A stretch of DNA of 64,000 bases from Atrina japonica (lineage: Eukaryota > Mollusca > Bivalvia > Pterioida > Pinnidae), in NCBI GenBank assembly GCA_030159075.1, contig BROG01000445.1, forward strand, positions 1 to 64,000, read 5' to 3'. The position numbers and the translations under genes are program-made. Below the pieces are notes generated by a model. It was not told where the DNA came from, made no database searches, and saw only the letters and a program-made list of their open reading frames with translations. Positions 1 to 9,842 of the stretch are shown piece after piece. Numbering within the stretch: the first letter of the stretch is position 1; the number at the start of each line of letters is the position of its first letter.

Positions 1-60
1 CAATTTTCAACACCTATGTCTATCCTTGCAAAAAAAAAGGGGGGGGGGCTAAGCCTATGC
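1..60 (+). mobile_element. Right-hand fragment of a cataggcgtcgg-family TIR element
   Basis: The window opens inside a repeat. The words caattttcaacacctatgtc, then a short poly-A and a poly-G tract, recur at 2760-2815, at 15180-15230 and on the minus strand near 16340-16380. Only the interior or right part is visible, so the ends of this copy cannot be judged. Confidence 0.6.
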
Positions 61-700
61 AAATATTCGAATCATAGGAGTGTAGTTTACAGTAGCAAAT
101 AATTTGTTGAAAAAATGGTTCATTTGGATCTAAATTAACTGAACAGTCGATATGTCTGCTGTATAAAGTAACTCATCACAACATTTCAACATTTCTTCCC
201 AATTTTACAAATTCTAGATATTATAGAATATTATTTTATTGACGTAATTCATAAGGTTTAATCTAAAATCAACGTACTGATAATACGACTCGGCACTAGC
301 CTGTGCTTTAACTTGTGTTGGGTCGAAATAATGCATGGTTATTTCAATTATGATAATTATTTTATGTAAAATAATTTGGCATTTAAAATGAGACGTTTAA
401 TTTTTTATTTCATGAGATTTAGCTTATTCGGGCTATGATGTGGATTGTATATCTTGAAATTCCGCTAGATGTCACGAGATTGTCACTTGACCTTTTTAAA
501 GAAACTTCCTGGTTTCTGTCTAACGACCGTGAGCGTATGCACACACGCGAAAATTGTTAGAAAGGCAGTGAACTTAAAAATTCTGAAACACCATTGGTTA
601 AATACACACCTATTTATTTATCTATTTATGAAATATAATATTGTTGTCACAATTTTCGAACTGTTTGATTGTTTGATTGATGACAGAGGACACTTTATTC
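60..700. other. AT-rich sequence without recognisable gene or repeat
   Basis: No convincing reading frame, splice-site pair or recurrent motif was seen. A 101-codon open frame starts near 469, but it runs into the TA microsatellite at 712-760 and has no recognisable motif, so it is not called. Confidence 0.5.
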
Positions 701-711
701 AGCGATTAGCT

Positions 712-760
712 GTATATATATATATATATATCTATATCTATCTATATATATATATATATC
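712..760. repeat. (TA)n microsatellite with TATC interruptions
   Basis: Two uninterrupted TA tracts are separated by ctatatctatc. The run lies just outside the left end of the TIR element that starts near 776. Confidence 0.95.
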
Positions 761-773
761 GCACGTTTATATA

Positions 774-1579
774 AGTGTCATTCGTTAACTTTTTTAAACT
801 GGAAATTTAAAAGTGAGCAATTTAAAAGTTAGCAAATGACATAAGTCAAACTTCCGTGTAATAATGCTGCATTTTGCGAATCAGAACGTGGTAAAATGAA
901 TTTGAAAGTTATTTCTGTCGCATAAAAGTGATATTGCACGTGTTTTACAGGTGATAGGAGAGTTTTCTAAGGATTGGTTTTGATAAAAAAAAATCCAAAG
1001 TATTATGGAACATAGCCCTTAAATGAACAGCTTAACACGAACATCTATTTTCATCAATGTGGTTTACCAGTCATACGCCAGCGGGACGACGGACCACGCA
1101 TGATTTAGTTAACTCACCCGAGCTTTTGACTCTGTTATTTTAAAGTTATAAACATATAAACAAGTATAGCGAAACAAAATGGTCGATCAAACCGGTTTTT
1201 TTTTCAATTTGGAAAGGGGTATAAAGTCTTCAGAAACAGCAAAATATTTCGTTCGTTGGCAAAATTATCCAACGAAAATGGTGTGTTTCAGCTATACCAT
1301 ACCGCACAGATCCATCTGTTATCGCTTTGATTCAAGAACGTGCATACATATCGTATATGCCTTGTGTATGTTTATCCACTGTCAGTTTGGTTGGTCATTC
1401 ATTGATTACAGTACATCGTGAATATTTCTTTCCATATACTGTATATTGAAAATAAATCAAAGAGATCATTTTGTTCAACTCTTATTGTATCATGAAAATA
1501 TTACTAGTCATTTGCTAACTTTCAAATTAAAAAAACTAAAAGTCAGCACATGACTACTTTTAAAGTTAGCAAATGACAC
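774..1579. mobile_element. ~800-bp DNA-transposon-like element with complex TIRs
   Basis: The left end reads agtgtcattcgttaactttt. The right end, read on the opposite strand, begins agtgtcatttgctaacttt. Each terminal block of about 70 bp is itself partly palindromic, with tcatttgctaactt paired with aagttagcaaatga. Between them lies an ATG-initiated open frame at 1179-1421, and a different frame remains open past 1280. No target duplication could be read with confidence and no transposase motif was recognised. It is probably a non-autonomous element, or a deletion derivative with a fragment of coding sequence. Confidence 0.6.
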
Positions 1580-1591
1580 TGTAATGTCTAC

Positions 1592-1685
1592 CATTAACCC
1601 TTTCAACCCCACAGACCATTATAGACTGGTCTTAAGCAATAGAAAAGAGCAAACCACTCAGATAGTCGGGGTGAAATGGTTAATG
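1592..1685. mobile_element. 94-bp foldback MITE (ttaaccc...gggtgaa family), copy 1
   Basis: The outer bases cattaaccctttcaacccc pair with ggggtgaaatggttaatg at the other end. Shorter relatives with the same outline are at 36483-36574 and about 44470-44558. The small size and terminal complementarity fit a MITE. The superfamily is unknown. Confidence 0.6.
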
Positions 1686-2014
1686 CAGGCTACTGACTGG
1701 AACAGCCTGTGGCAGAAGATCAATGTCCAGTGCCACAAAATTTAGGAATTATTTAGATTAAAACATAGAAATTTTATTTAGAGTTGATAATTGTTCTGAA
1801 AAACAGCTGATGCCCCTTTAAGTGATAATCAACCTTACGACAGTGGACCAATACTTTTAAATTACTAGGTTACGAGAAGGGAGTTTACTAATATTTCAGT
1901 AAAACATTTCCAGTAAAACATTTATGGGTTTTTTTTATGGGTTTTTTTTTGGTCAATTTTGATACTACTTAGATTCCTACTTAGATTGATATAAGCTACA
2001 ATGACAAAAGAGAG

Positions 2015-2018
<4 letters not shown>

Positions 2019-2073
<55 letters not shown>
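2019..2073. repeat. (GA)n microsatellite
   Basis: An uninterrupted GA dinucleotide run of about 54 bp. Confidence 0.97.
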
Positions 2074-2077
<4 letters not shown>

Positions 2078-2089
2078 TTAAATTCCTAT

Positions 2090-2306
2090 ATATTTTGGGG
2101 AAAGTGCTCCAGAAACCCAGTATGGCACTTTTTCACTTGCAATTTATTGATAAACCTAGCCTTACTATTTGTATATGAATACCACCCTGGACCTGACCTT
2201 ATTTTCACAAAATATATGGGAATGTAGTTTTTTATGTCTGTGTATTTGTTATTGTACATCAAGTACAAGTAGTAAAAATAAACACAGCTAATGCCCCCTA
2301 AGCGCT
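2090..2306 (+). repeat. ~215-bp interspersed repeat, copy 1
   Basis: The order of words (gaaacccag, cactttttcacttgcaa, ggacctgaccttattttcac, ttgttattgtacat, aacacagctaatgcccc) is repeated in the same order at 28692-28936. The two copies differ by many substitutions and small indels, so it is an old dispersed family. Type not identified. Confidence 0.75.
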
Positions 2307-2879
2307 AAGAAGCCAATTTCATATCGCCTGCTATACATTGGCCATATAAATATGACGGCCTCTCGTGCACAAAGCTTACACTCATTAATACTTCCTTCCG
2401 TGTGCTTGGTGTTATAGTACAGTTCCTGGTGACAGATCTCTGTGACCATCTGTTACATGTATACCTAAAACGACTTTGTACCTTGGAGTATTGAAGGGGA
2501 TTTTCCAAAATTAGTGCCAAGTTGCAGGAAAAAACACTTATTTAAAATGCATTTGGCTTCAATCCTGCAATATTTGGTTACAACTGTGATCGACAGATAA
2601 AACTATGTAGTATTGAGTTTCATATCACAGGCGTCGGAAGCAAATTGAAAGTGGGGGGGCTAAACCAACTTAAAACACACACACGCCAGAAGTGGGGGGG
2701 GGGGGGGCTAAACCAACTTAAAACACACACAAGCCAGAAACGTCTTGGGGGCTAAAGCCCAATTTTCAACACCTATGCCTATCTTTGCAAAAAAAAAAGT
2801 GGGGGGGGGGGGTAAGTGGGGGTAAACCCCCCCCCCCCCGTAGCCCCCCACCTCCCCACCCCCGGCTCCGACGGTGACA

Positions 2880-2930
2880 TGTCGATAGTCCGACGGTCCG
2901 ATAGTCCGACGGTCCGATAGTCCGACAGTT
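2880..2930. repeat. 16-bp tandem repeat, left arm
   Basis: About three units of gtccgatagtccgacg. The inverted counterpart at 3151-3205 lets the two blocks pair as a stem. Confidence 0.85.
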
Positions 2931-3150
2931 AAATCTCATGGCTATCAAGAGGATTAAACAGAACAAAAAGTCACTTAAATATTTGACGCAGTGTCTGCTT
3001 TGTCACCACGCAATTTGTAATAACTTTTTAAAAGCCATCTTATTGGGTTCAAACCCATCTTTTCTCCATTAAATTGGTCAAATTGTTCTATAATGAACTG
3101 AAAAAAGGTCAAAGGTCAAGGTCAAAAGGTAAAAAATGTACCAAAAGTAT

Positions 3151-3205
3151 CAAACCATCGGACTATCGGACCGTCGGACTATCGAACCGTCGGACTATCG
3201 GGATG
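3151..3205. repeat. 16-bp tandem repeat, right arm (inverted)
   Basis: About three units of cggactatcggaccgt, the reverse complement of the left-arm unit, ending next to the TIR at 3211-3225. Confidence 0.85.
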
Positions 3206-3634
3206 TCCCCGCTCCGACGCCTATGCATATGATTATTTTGCCAGGGAAAACTACATGCACACCCAAATATTTTTTTAAACAAATACTTTCATCCTTGAGA
3301 ATTCGGAGAACACTATCCCTGGATAAGGTCAAAGCAGAATACAGCGGTCATGTTTACCAGTCGATCATAATTGATGTTTAGTATCCAGTAATCAGTGGCG
3401 GATTCAGTTGGTGGGGTTGGGGGGGGGGGGTTAAATGGCGTTATCTCCCTTTGGACGCCAAAAATATAGATGTATGTACTGTCAAAATTAGTTCAAATGA
3501 CAAGAAGTTGACAACAAATGTTTAAAACCTATATATTTTTTTTAATAAAAGCTGGAAAAAAAATAAATCACCAAAATATTTCGGAAATGGGGCGGGGGGG
3601 GGGGCTGAACACTTTTTCCCTCCAGGTAGATCTA

Positions 3635-4110
3635 ATGCAAGGGGGGTGTCAACTTTATTAAGTAATAACTTTGAATTAAAAATTATGGATTCCTGTAAAG
3701 ATAACTTAGGCATTTTTTAGCATTAAAGATTAATCTAGAAAAACAGATCACTATCTCTGTTATAAACATATATAGTCCTAATAATGATTTTCCTGACTTC
3801 TTTAACCACATTAGAGAAACTATTGATAAATTCATATCAGATTTTGTATTAATATGTGGGGATTGGAACCTAGTTCTAGATCCAGAACTAGATTATTATA
3901 ATTATAATGGTGTTAATAATTCTAGAAATAGAGAAACAGTTTTGAAACTTATAAATGATAGATCCTTGGAGAAGTTATAACCCAAATACAAAAACATACA
4001 CTTGGCATAGGAAAATTCCTCGGAAAATGGCACAACTTGATTTTTATCTTATATCTGAAGAATTACTGTCTAATGTTGAACATGTATATGTATTAAATGG
4101 AAATAGAACA
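3635..4110 (+). pseudogene. LINE copy 1: endonuclease domain remnant (first part)
   Basis: Frames around 3645-3715 and 3722-3975 encode an AP-endonuclease-like segment. Its landmarks are INIYSPN, CGDWNLVLDPELD (the GDWN Asp/Asn catalytic motif) and NNSRNRE. Then, after a frame change near 3960, come TKTYTWHRKIPRKMAQLDF and YLISE, matching the usual TWRR...ARLDFFLISE block. At least two frameshifts are needed to read through: a T-run slip at about 3712 and one near 3970. A mobile element interrupts the gene at 4111. The N-terminal endonuclease motifs are absent. Confidence 0.85.
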
Positions 4111-4513
4111 GGGCCCGAAGTCACCAAATTTACTCAATACTAAAGCTCAACTTTTATTTCATTATTTTGACTATAAAATTGTTTATAAAACTTTTGGATT
4201 TTATTGATTAGGAAACATATTATTATTTTTAATCATTTACATATACATTTTTGCGTCACACTTATGATTTTCATTTAAAAAACGAATAAATACGTTGAGT
4301 ACGGTACTCAAGATTTGAGTACGTACTCAAGCATATTTTTAATATTTCTGAAGTTTTCTTTAAATGGGCAAAAAGTTTTATCATTACTTACATTTGTATG
4401 CCATCAATATACAAACATGTCCAATTACAGAATAAAGTTTGCATGTTTTTATCTTAAAATCGCTAAAAGTTAGTTGAGCTTGAGTACTGAGTAAATTTGG
4501 TGACTTTGGGCCC
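4111..4513. mobile_element. 403-bp MITE with ~40-bp TIRs (gggcccgaagtcacc family), copy 1
   Basis: The left end begins gggcccgaagtcaccaaatt and the right end is its inverse complement, with near-perfect pairing over about 40 bp. It sits inside the LINE endonuclease. Removing it lets the reading frame run from GNRT straight into DHSIV, which marks the insertion point exactly and shows that only about one extra base (A at 4514) was left. A full relative of 404 bp lies at 47381-47784, and 3' half copies lie at about 9680-9842 and 11197-11350. No coding capacity. Superfamily not assigned. Confidence 0.92.
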
Positions 4514-5176
4514 AGATCATTCAATAGTACAATTGTGAATCAGAATTTCAGATTTTAATTTGGGTGCAGGTTTCTGGAAATTTAATACTTCATTATTAGG
4601 AGATAAAACATATGTAAATAAGGTGAAAGAAATAATTTTCAATGTAAAAACAGAATATTCAGCAAACTCAGAAATACTTGTATATAATACATTGAATGAA
4701 GATGTTCAGTTGAAAATAGATGATGATTTATATTTGGAAGTACTTTTAATGAAAATAAGGGAAATAACAACACAATATTCAAGTAGACTTAGGGACAGGG
4801 AAACAAATTGTTTTATAGACCAAATAAATGTAGTTAAAAATTTATTTGAGGAATAAAAAATGAAGTAGTTGGAGATATTTTAGAAGATTTAAACAAAGAT
4901 TTTGAGAAATACAGAAAATATAAAATGGATGGTCTCATTCTAAGAACTAAGGCAAAATGGATATAGCAGGGAAAAAAACCTAGTCAATACTTTTGTGCAT
5001 TTGAAAAAAGAAATTTTGTAAATAAAAATATTACAAGTCTGAGAAATAATGATAATGAAAAAATTATAAATCAATATGATATACTAAATGAAATAAAGGG
5101 TTTTTATAATAATTTATACAAATGTCAAGATAATACACTAGAAGATGTTGATCTTTTTGCTTTATTCAGTGATTTT
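4514..5176 (+). pseudogene. LINE copy 1: end of endonuclease and linker to RT
   Basis: The frame resumes after the MITE with DHSIV, the conserved last endonuclease motif. A 98-codon stretch (4560-4856) follows, with FWKFNTSLL, a hallmark of the post-endonuclease linker. After a stop and frame change it continues through KPSQYFCAFEKRNFVNK, the typical pre-RT signature. A stop codon replaces a sense codon just before QGKKPSQ (about 4965). Confidence 0.85.
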
Positions 5177-6110
5177 GTGGTACCTAAACTTACAAAAGAT
5201 CAGAAACAAAAACTTGATTCACCTGTTACTGCATCAGATGTTTTTCAAAGCTTAAAATTTTTAAAAAATGATAAAACCCCAGATATGAAAGGCTTTCAAG
5301 CTAATTTTTTCAAATTCTTTTGGATAGACTTTGGTGATTTTATTGTTAGATCTTATAATTGTAGTATTAGGAAAGGGGAACTATCCTCATCACAAAAATT
5401 AGGTATAATTTCTATCTTGCCAAAAGGAAGCAAACCCCGTGACTTTCTACAGAACTGGCGACCAATATCCCTCTTAAATACAACATATAAAATTTTCTCT
5501 GGTATTATTGCAAATCGACTGAAGTCGGTCCTGAATAATCTTATACATGAAAATCAAAAGGGCTTTCTCTCTGGTAGATATAAAGGAGAAAACACATGAC
5601 TAATATATGATATTATATACCAAACAGAAATTTTGAAGCAGCCAGGTATGATAATTCTCCTTGACTTTGAAAAGGCTTTTGATTCAATATCTTGGAAATT
5701 CATTCTAAAAGTATTAACGTTTTTTGATTTTGGAGAATATTTCATAAACCTTGTTAAGGTAATTCTATCAGACATAAAATTATGTGTAATACAATATGGT
5801 ATCTTTTCAGAATTTTTTAAAATTGGGCGCGGATGCAGGCAAGGTGACCCAGCATCACCATATATTTTTCTTTTATTGGTTGAAATTATGGCTCTCATGA
5901 TTAGAAAGAATAAATATATTATAGGAATTAGTTTATTTGATAAGGAATATAAGCTTATTCAGTATGCAGACGACACAACTCTTTTGGATGGTTCTGAAAA
6001 GTCTCTTCATTCTTCACTCTCTCTAGTAGATCAATATGCAAAATTTTCCGGATTAAAACCAAATTATGACAAAACTAGATGCATCAAAATAGGTATGCTA
6101 TAAGAGATAA
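5177..6110 (+). pseudogene. LINE copy 1: reverse transcriptase domain
   Basis: Two open stretches cover nearly all RT blocks. The first (5177-5599) has WRPISLLNTTYKI, IANRL and HENQKGFLSGRY. The second (5600-6103, same frame after a TGA) has LLDFEKAFDSISW, RGCRQGDPASPYIF and the catalytic YADD at about residue 113 of that stretch, then FSGLKPNYDKT. Only one in-frame stop separates the halves, so the fold was lost late. The product would copy LINE RNA into the genome by target-primed reverse transcription. This copy cannot do so. Confidence 0.92.
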
Positions 6111-6355
6111 ATCTTGAATATGCCTCCAAGTATGATATTGTATGGTCACGAGATCTTTTTACTTTTCTTGGAATTACTTTCTCTGTAGATTTAGAAAATA
6201 TAATTTTTATAAATTATAAAAACAAAGAAGATTCTTTAAGAAAACTGATTGTTGGTTGGTCTAAAAGAAATATATCTACTTAAAACTCTATGTTTACCAA
6301 AATTGATACATTTGTTTATGGCATTACCAAACCCTGATCCAAAAATAATTTCTGA

Positions 6356-6416
6356 AATAAATACAATGTTCTTTAAGTGTATATGGAACTCTAAGGTGGA
6401 TAGGATATCTAGAAAA
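6356..6416 (+). repeat. 61-bp direct duplication inside the LINE, source copy
   Basis: The stretch starting aataaatacaatgttcttta and ending ggatatctagaaaa is repeated without visible change at 7044-7104. This copy is in its expected place in the coding order; the second is out of place. Confidence 0.9.
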
Positions 6417-7043
6417 TATATAACTAGAGAGTATTGTAATGGAGGCTTAAAAATGGTCAATTTGAATATTTGCATTAAAAGTCTAAAAATTACATAGATC
6501 AGAAGATTTGAAACTACCAATTCTTCGTGGAAAAACTTATTAAACCATACTCTTCCAGATTCATTCTCATTTTATCATATCTTGGGTTGTAATTACATTA
6601 AGAGAAATTTAAAATACATGAATCCTTTTTGGAAGGATGTTTTTGAATCTTTACTGTAAAGGAAAACATTTTAGTTACTCCTATTTGGTATGATGATTTT
6701 CTGAAATTTGATAGAAAGGAAATTTTCATTGCCATAAATGATTTCCAAAATGAAAAAAAAACTTTTAAGTGTTGAAAGTTTTAATGAAAAATTTGATTTA
6801 AATATTGATGTCCTTACCTATGCAAGCATTATTAGACAAATAAAATGTTTCATGAAAAATAATTCCGAAACTATTCAGGATTACAATTTTGTTCAAGGGC
6901 CTATAATTCCAAAATACCTAAATGTCATTTTGTCAAAGACTAAAGGTTGTCAAAAAATATATAGTCACTTTATTTCTGTAGCAAAAGAAACACCAAAACA
7001 TGAAACTAAATGGGAAAATATTCTGAACCTAAATGTAGACTGT

Positions 7044-7104
7044 AATAAATACAATGTTCTTTAAGTGTATATGGAACTCTAAGGTGGATAGGATATCTAG
7101 AAAA
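7044..7104 (+). repeat. 61-bp direct duplication inside the LINE, displaced copy
   Basis: Matches 6356-6416 base for base as far as can be read. It interrupts the C-terminal coding region about 690 bp downstream of the source. Confidence 0.9.
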
Positions 7105-8212
7105 ACACTTACATTATTCCATTTAAAGTGACTAAGGACTCAAAATTACATTGGTTACAATATAGATTAATAAACAGAATACTAGCAACAAACTTCCACT
7201 TCAATAAAATTAAATATATTGAATCAGATTTGTGTACTTTCTGTAGGCAAGAAAAAGAAACTATTTTACATCTTTTTGGGGGTTGTAGACTTTCAAGTAA
7301 CCTTTTGGTTGAATTTGAAAAAGTGGATGAGTGAGAAGTCACAACAAATTCCGGTTATTACTCACAGAGACATTATCTTTGGCAATGTGAATATATCTAA
7401 TTTACAGAACCTCATTATCATTCTTCTAAAATTTTATATATATCAACAACCATACCAATTTTCAATAGATTTATTCAATATTTGAAATATTACCAAAAAT
7501 ACAAAAACAGTTTTTGTTAATAAGGGAAAAATAAATCATTTTGAAGTAAGATGGAATTCCTTAACTCTAATTTGAATCAGTGTGTGCATACCTTATTGTC
7601 TGTCTGATATATACAAACCAGTAGGTGTGTGAGAGTGCGAATGATAGAGTGTATGTATTTGTTTTTTGTATATATGTTAAAAGCCATGAAACATAGGCAG
7701 TGATGAATGAAATCTTTGTTAAAAATATGGTAATAAAATATATTTAAAAAAAAAATCAGAATCAATCATCATATACACTTCCCTCCCTCCCTCCCTCTAA
7801 CTTTTAATCCTGAATCCATTCTGGTTTTGTCTGTAAATTTTCGATTTTATGGCTTTTGAAAATACGTGTTTCTTTTTAAATTTTCGTTTGTTTTATCTAA
7901 TCGATGAAATTCTTTACACAGAATCCCTGGATCCGCCCCTGGTAATGATAATACGATAGCACTCTTTGATTGGACAAGGTTTTATCAAAAACTGATATCT
8001 CATTTGCAAGGAATTGAACGTGGTGGGAGAAACAGAAAGTCTGTAGTCTTTTTTACCCATTTTAAAATTAAATAGAATTGGAAATAAGTAAACAACAGGG
8101 TCAAAAGAAGAACTCCCAATTCCCCATTCTGGGAATTTATTACAATTGTTTCAGAGTAGATGAACGGACAATTTTCCTTGGGGTATCCCTTGAAAAAATT
8201 GGTAAATTTTAT

Positions 8213-8310
8213 AAAGTATCTTATATGGTCAATCTCATAACACGTCTAGCGTGGAGAATCTTATAATAAATTTGACACAGCCGATATTATAACGCGTCTA
8301 GCGTGGATAA
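8213..8310 (+). repeat. Start of the 26/52-bp minisatellite array, before a SINE insertion
   Basis: Divergent units contain cacgtctagcgtgga and cgcgtctagcgtggataatc. They precede the interruption by the SINE at 8320-8597, and the array resumes after it. Confidence 0.8.
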
Positions 8311-8319
8311 TCTTATAAC

Positions 8320-8597
8320 TCTTCTAATGTGTGTGTGTGTGTGTGTGTTTTAATTTCGATACTAGTGTATTACGCTACACCAAACAATTTATCAATTGTG
8401 TGGTTGCAGCTAGTTTTTAATGGTGGAAGAGGGAATCTGGTTACAATGTACCCGGGAAGAGACCACCGGCATTCCGCGAGTAAACTGGCAAAACACAAAA
8501 ATCAGCTTGAGTTCCAGCGGGACTCGAGCTTGTCCTGACCAGCAGTGAGAGACATGATTTAAAGCGCGATGCTCTAACCACACGACCACAGAGACCC
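8320..8597 (-). mobile_element. tRNA-derived SINE, family B (minus strand), inserted in the minisatellite
   Basis: On the minus strand the head reads ggtctctgtggtcgtgtggt then tagagcatcgcgctttaaat, resembling a pol III A box. A B-box-like ctcgagtcccgc follows, then a body with gggtacattgtaaccagatt and a tail of (CA)n. Flanking cttctaatgtg and cctctaatgtgg form an imperfect target duplication of about 10 bp. Relatives are at 58235-58465 (plus), 55545-55715 (minus) and about 53285-53475 (plus). Confidence 0.8.
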
Positions 8598-9679
8598 CTC
8601 TAATGTGGTCAATCTTATAACACGTCTAGCATAGATAATCTAATGACACATCTAACGTAGTCAATCTTATATCATGTCTAGCATGTATAATCTAATGACA
8701 CATCTAACGTAGTCAATCTTATATCATGTCTAGCATAGATAATCTAATGACACATCTAACGTAGTCAATCTTATAACACGTCTAGCATAGATAATCTAAT
8801 GACACATCTAACGTAGTCAATCTTATAACACGTCTAGCATAGATAATCTAATAACACATCTAACGTAGTCAAACACGTCTAGCATAGATAATCTAATAAC
8901 ACATCTAACGTAGTCAAACACGTCTAGCAAAGATAATCTCATAACACATCTAACGTAGTCAAACACGTCTAGCAAAGATAATCTCATAACACATCTAACG
9001 TGGTCAATCTTATAACACGTCTAGCAAAGATAATCTCATAACACATCTAACGTAGTCAAACACGTCTAGCATAGATAATCTAATGACACATCTAACGTGG
9101 CCAATCTCATAACACGTCTAGCATAGATAATCTAATGACACATCTAACGTAGTCAATCTTATAACACGTCTAGCATAGATAATCTAATGACACATCTAAC
9201 GTAGTCAATCTTATAACACGTCTAGCATAGATAATCTAATAACACATCTAACGTAGTCAAACACGTCTAGCATATATAATCTAATGACACATCTAACGTA
9301 GTCAATCTTATAACACGTCTAGCATAGATAATCTAATAACACATCTACCGTAGTCAAACACGTCTAGCATAGATAATCTCATAACACATCTAACGTGGTC
9401 AATCTTATAACACGTCTAGCAAAGATAATCTAATAACACATCTAACGTAGTCAAACACGTCTAGCATATATAATCTAATGACACATCTAACGTAGTCAAT
9501 CTTATAACACGTCTAGCATAGATAATCTAATAACACATCTACCGTAGTCAAACACGTCTAGCATAGATAATCTCATAACACATCTAACGTGGTCAATCTT
9601 ATAACACGTCTAGCAAAGATAATCTCATAACACATCTAACGTAGTCAATCGTATAACACGTCTAGCATAGATAATCTAA
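8598..9679 (+). repeat. Minisatellite array with a dimeric 26/52-bp unit
   Basis: The 52-bp repeat is two diverged 26-bp halves: acacatctaacgtagtcaat plus cttata, then acacgtctagcatagataat plus ctaatg. The halves share the pattern acac-TCTA-CRTAG, so a 26-bp monomer was duplicated and then amplified as a dimer. A shorter variant lacking aatctta is interspersed (for example 8860-9000 and 9240-9280) in a partly regular order. About 22 dimers are present. No coding function is evident. Confidence 0.95.
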
Positions 9680-9842
9680 TGAAGTTTTCTTCGAATGAGC
9701 AATAGTTTTCATCATTATTTACAAATGTATGGCATCAACATATGAACATGTCCAGTTGCAGCATAAACTGTATGTGTTTTTATCTTAAAATTATGAAAAG
9801 TTAGTTGAGATAGAATACTGTTTAAATATGGAGACTTTGGAC
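9680..9842 (+). mobile_element. 3' half of the gggcccgaagtcacc MITE, copy in unit A
   Basis: Matches the right half of the 403-bp MITE (tgaagttttct, atcattatttacaaatgtat, gaacatgtcca, aagttagttgag) with many substitutions. It starts exactly where the minisatellite ends. The right TIR is badly decayed. Confidence 0.75.

Larger units (their letters stand above)
2636..3225. mobile_element. Composite cataggcgtcgg-family TIR element
   Basis: The left end reads cacaggcgtcggaagc, and the right end gctccgacgcctatg is its approximate inverse complement. The left interior contains a short internal duplication of gggggctaaaccaacttaaaacac. Near each end lies a tandem block of a 16-bp unit, gtccgatagtccgacg (2880-2930), with its complement at 3151-3205, giving long inverted arms. 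The bases catat flank both outer ends, which may be a partial target duplication. Relatives are at 1-60, 15098-15270 and 16310-16449. By analogy with 16310-16449 it is probably hAT-related and non-autonomous. Confidence 0.7.
6110..7560 (+). pseudogene. LINE copy 1: RT thumb and C-terminal Cys-rich region
   Basis: Fragments in changing frames include DLFTFLGITFSVDLENI, LPKLIHLFMALPNP, FFKCIWNSKVDRISR and ITREYCNGGLKMVNL, all typical of the post-RT region of L1-group LINEs. Near 7128-7300 lies WLQYRLINRILATN followed by CTFCRQEKETILHLFGGC, a CxxC...HxxxxC knuckle. Several frameshifts and stops are present. A 61-bp segment (6356-6416) is repeated at 7044-7104, breaking the frame again. Confidence 0.85.
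3635..7755 (+). mobile_element. 5'-truncated L1/Tx1-like non-LTR retrotransposon (LINE copy 1)
   Basis: The order of coding remnants is: APE-type endonuclease (about 3640-4550), linker (4550-5150), reverse transcriptase (5177-6110) and C-terminal region with a Cys-rich knuckle (to about 7560). A 3' tail follows, with AATAAAATATATTT and a short poly-A ending near 7755. It is coding on the plus strand and is broken by a handful of frameshifts and stops plus one MITE insertion. ORF1 and the start of the endonuclease are missing, as expected of 5' truncation. The motifs GDWNLVLD and RGCRQGDPASP with YADD are typical of the L1/Tx1 group of LINEs. It appears moderately old because most motifs are intact. 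Confidence 0.9.
3393..7941. mobile_element. TIR element with cagtggcggattcag ends, host of the LINE insertion
   Basis: The left end cagtggcggattcag (3393) and right end ctggatccgcccctg (to 7941) are inverse complements. Both ends are flanked by gtaat, a 5-bp direct repeat consistent with a target duplication. Removing the LINE at 3635-7755 leaves a short element of roughly 430 bp. Similar terminal words occur at 19363-19515, 31961, 49630 and 55291, so this is a dispersed family. Classification is uncertain; some hAT-like families make 5-bp duplications. Confidence 0.5.

Noticed and set aside
8598..9679. CRISPR-like regular repeats
   Set aside because: The repeats are directly tandem without unique spacers, are in AT-rich eukaryotic DNA, and have no cas genes. 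This is a minisatellite.
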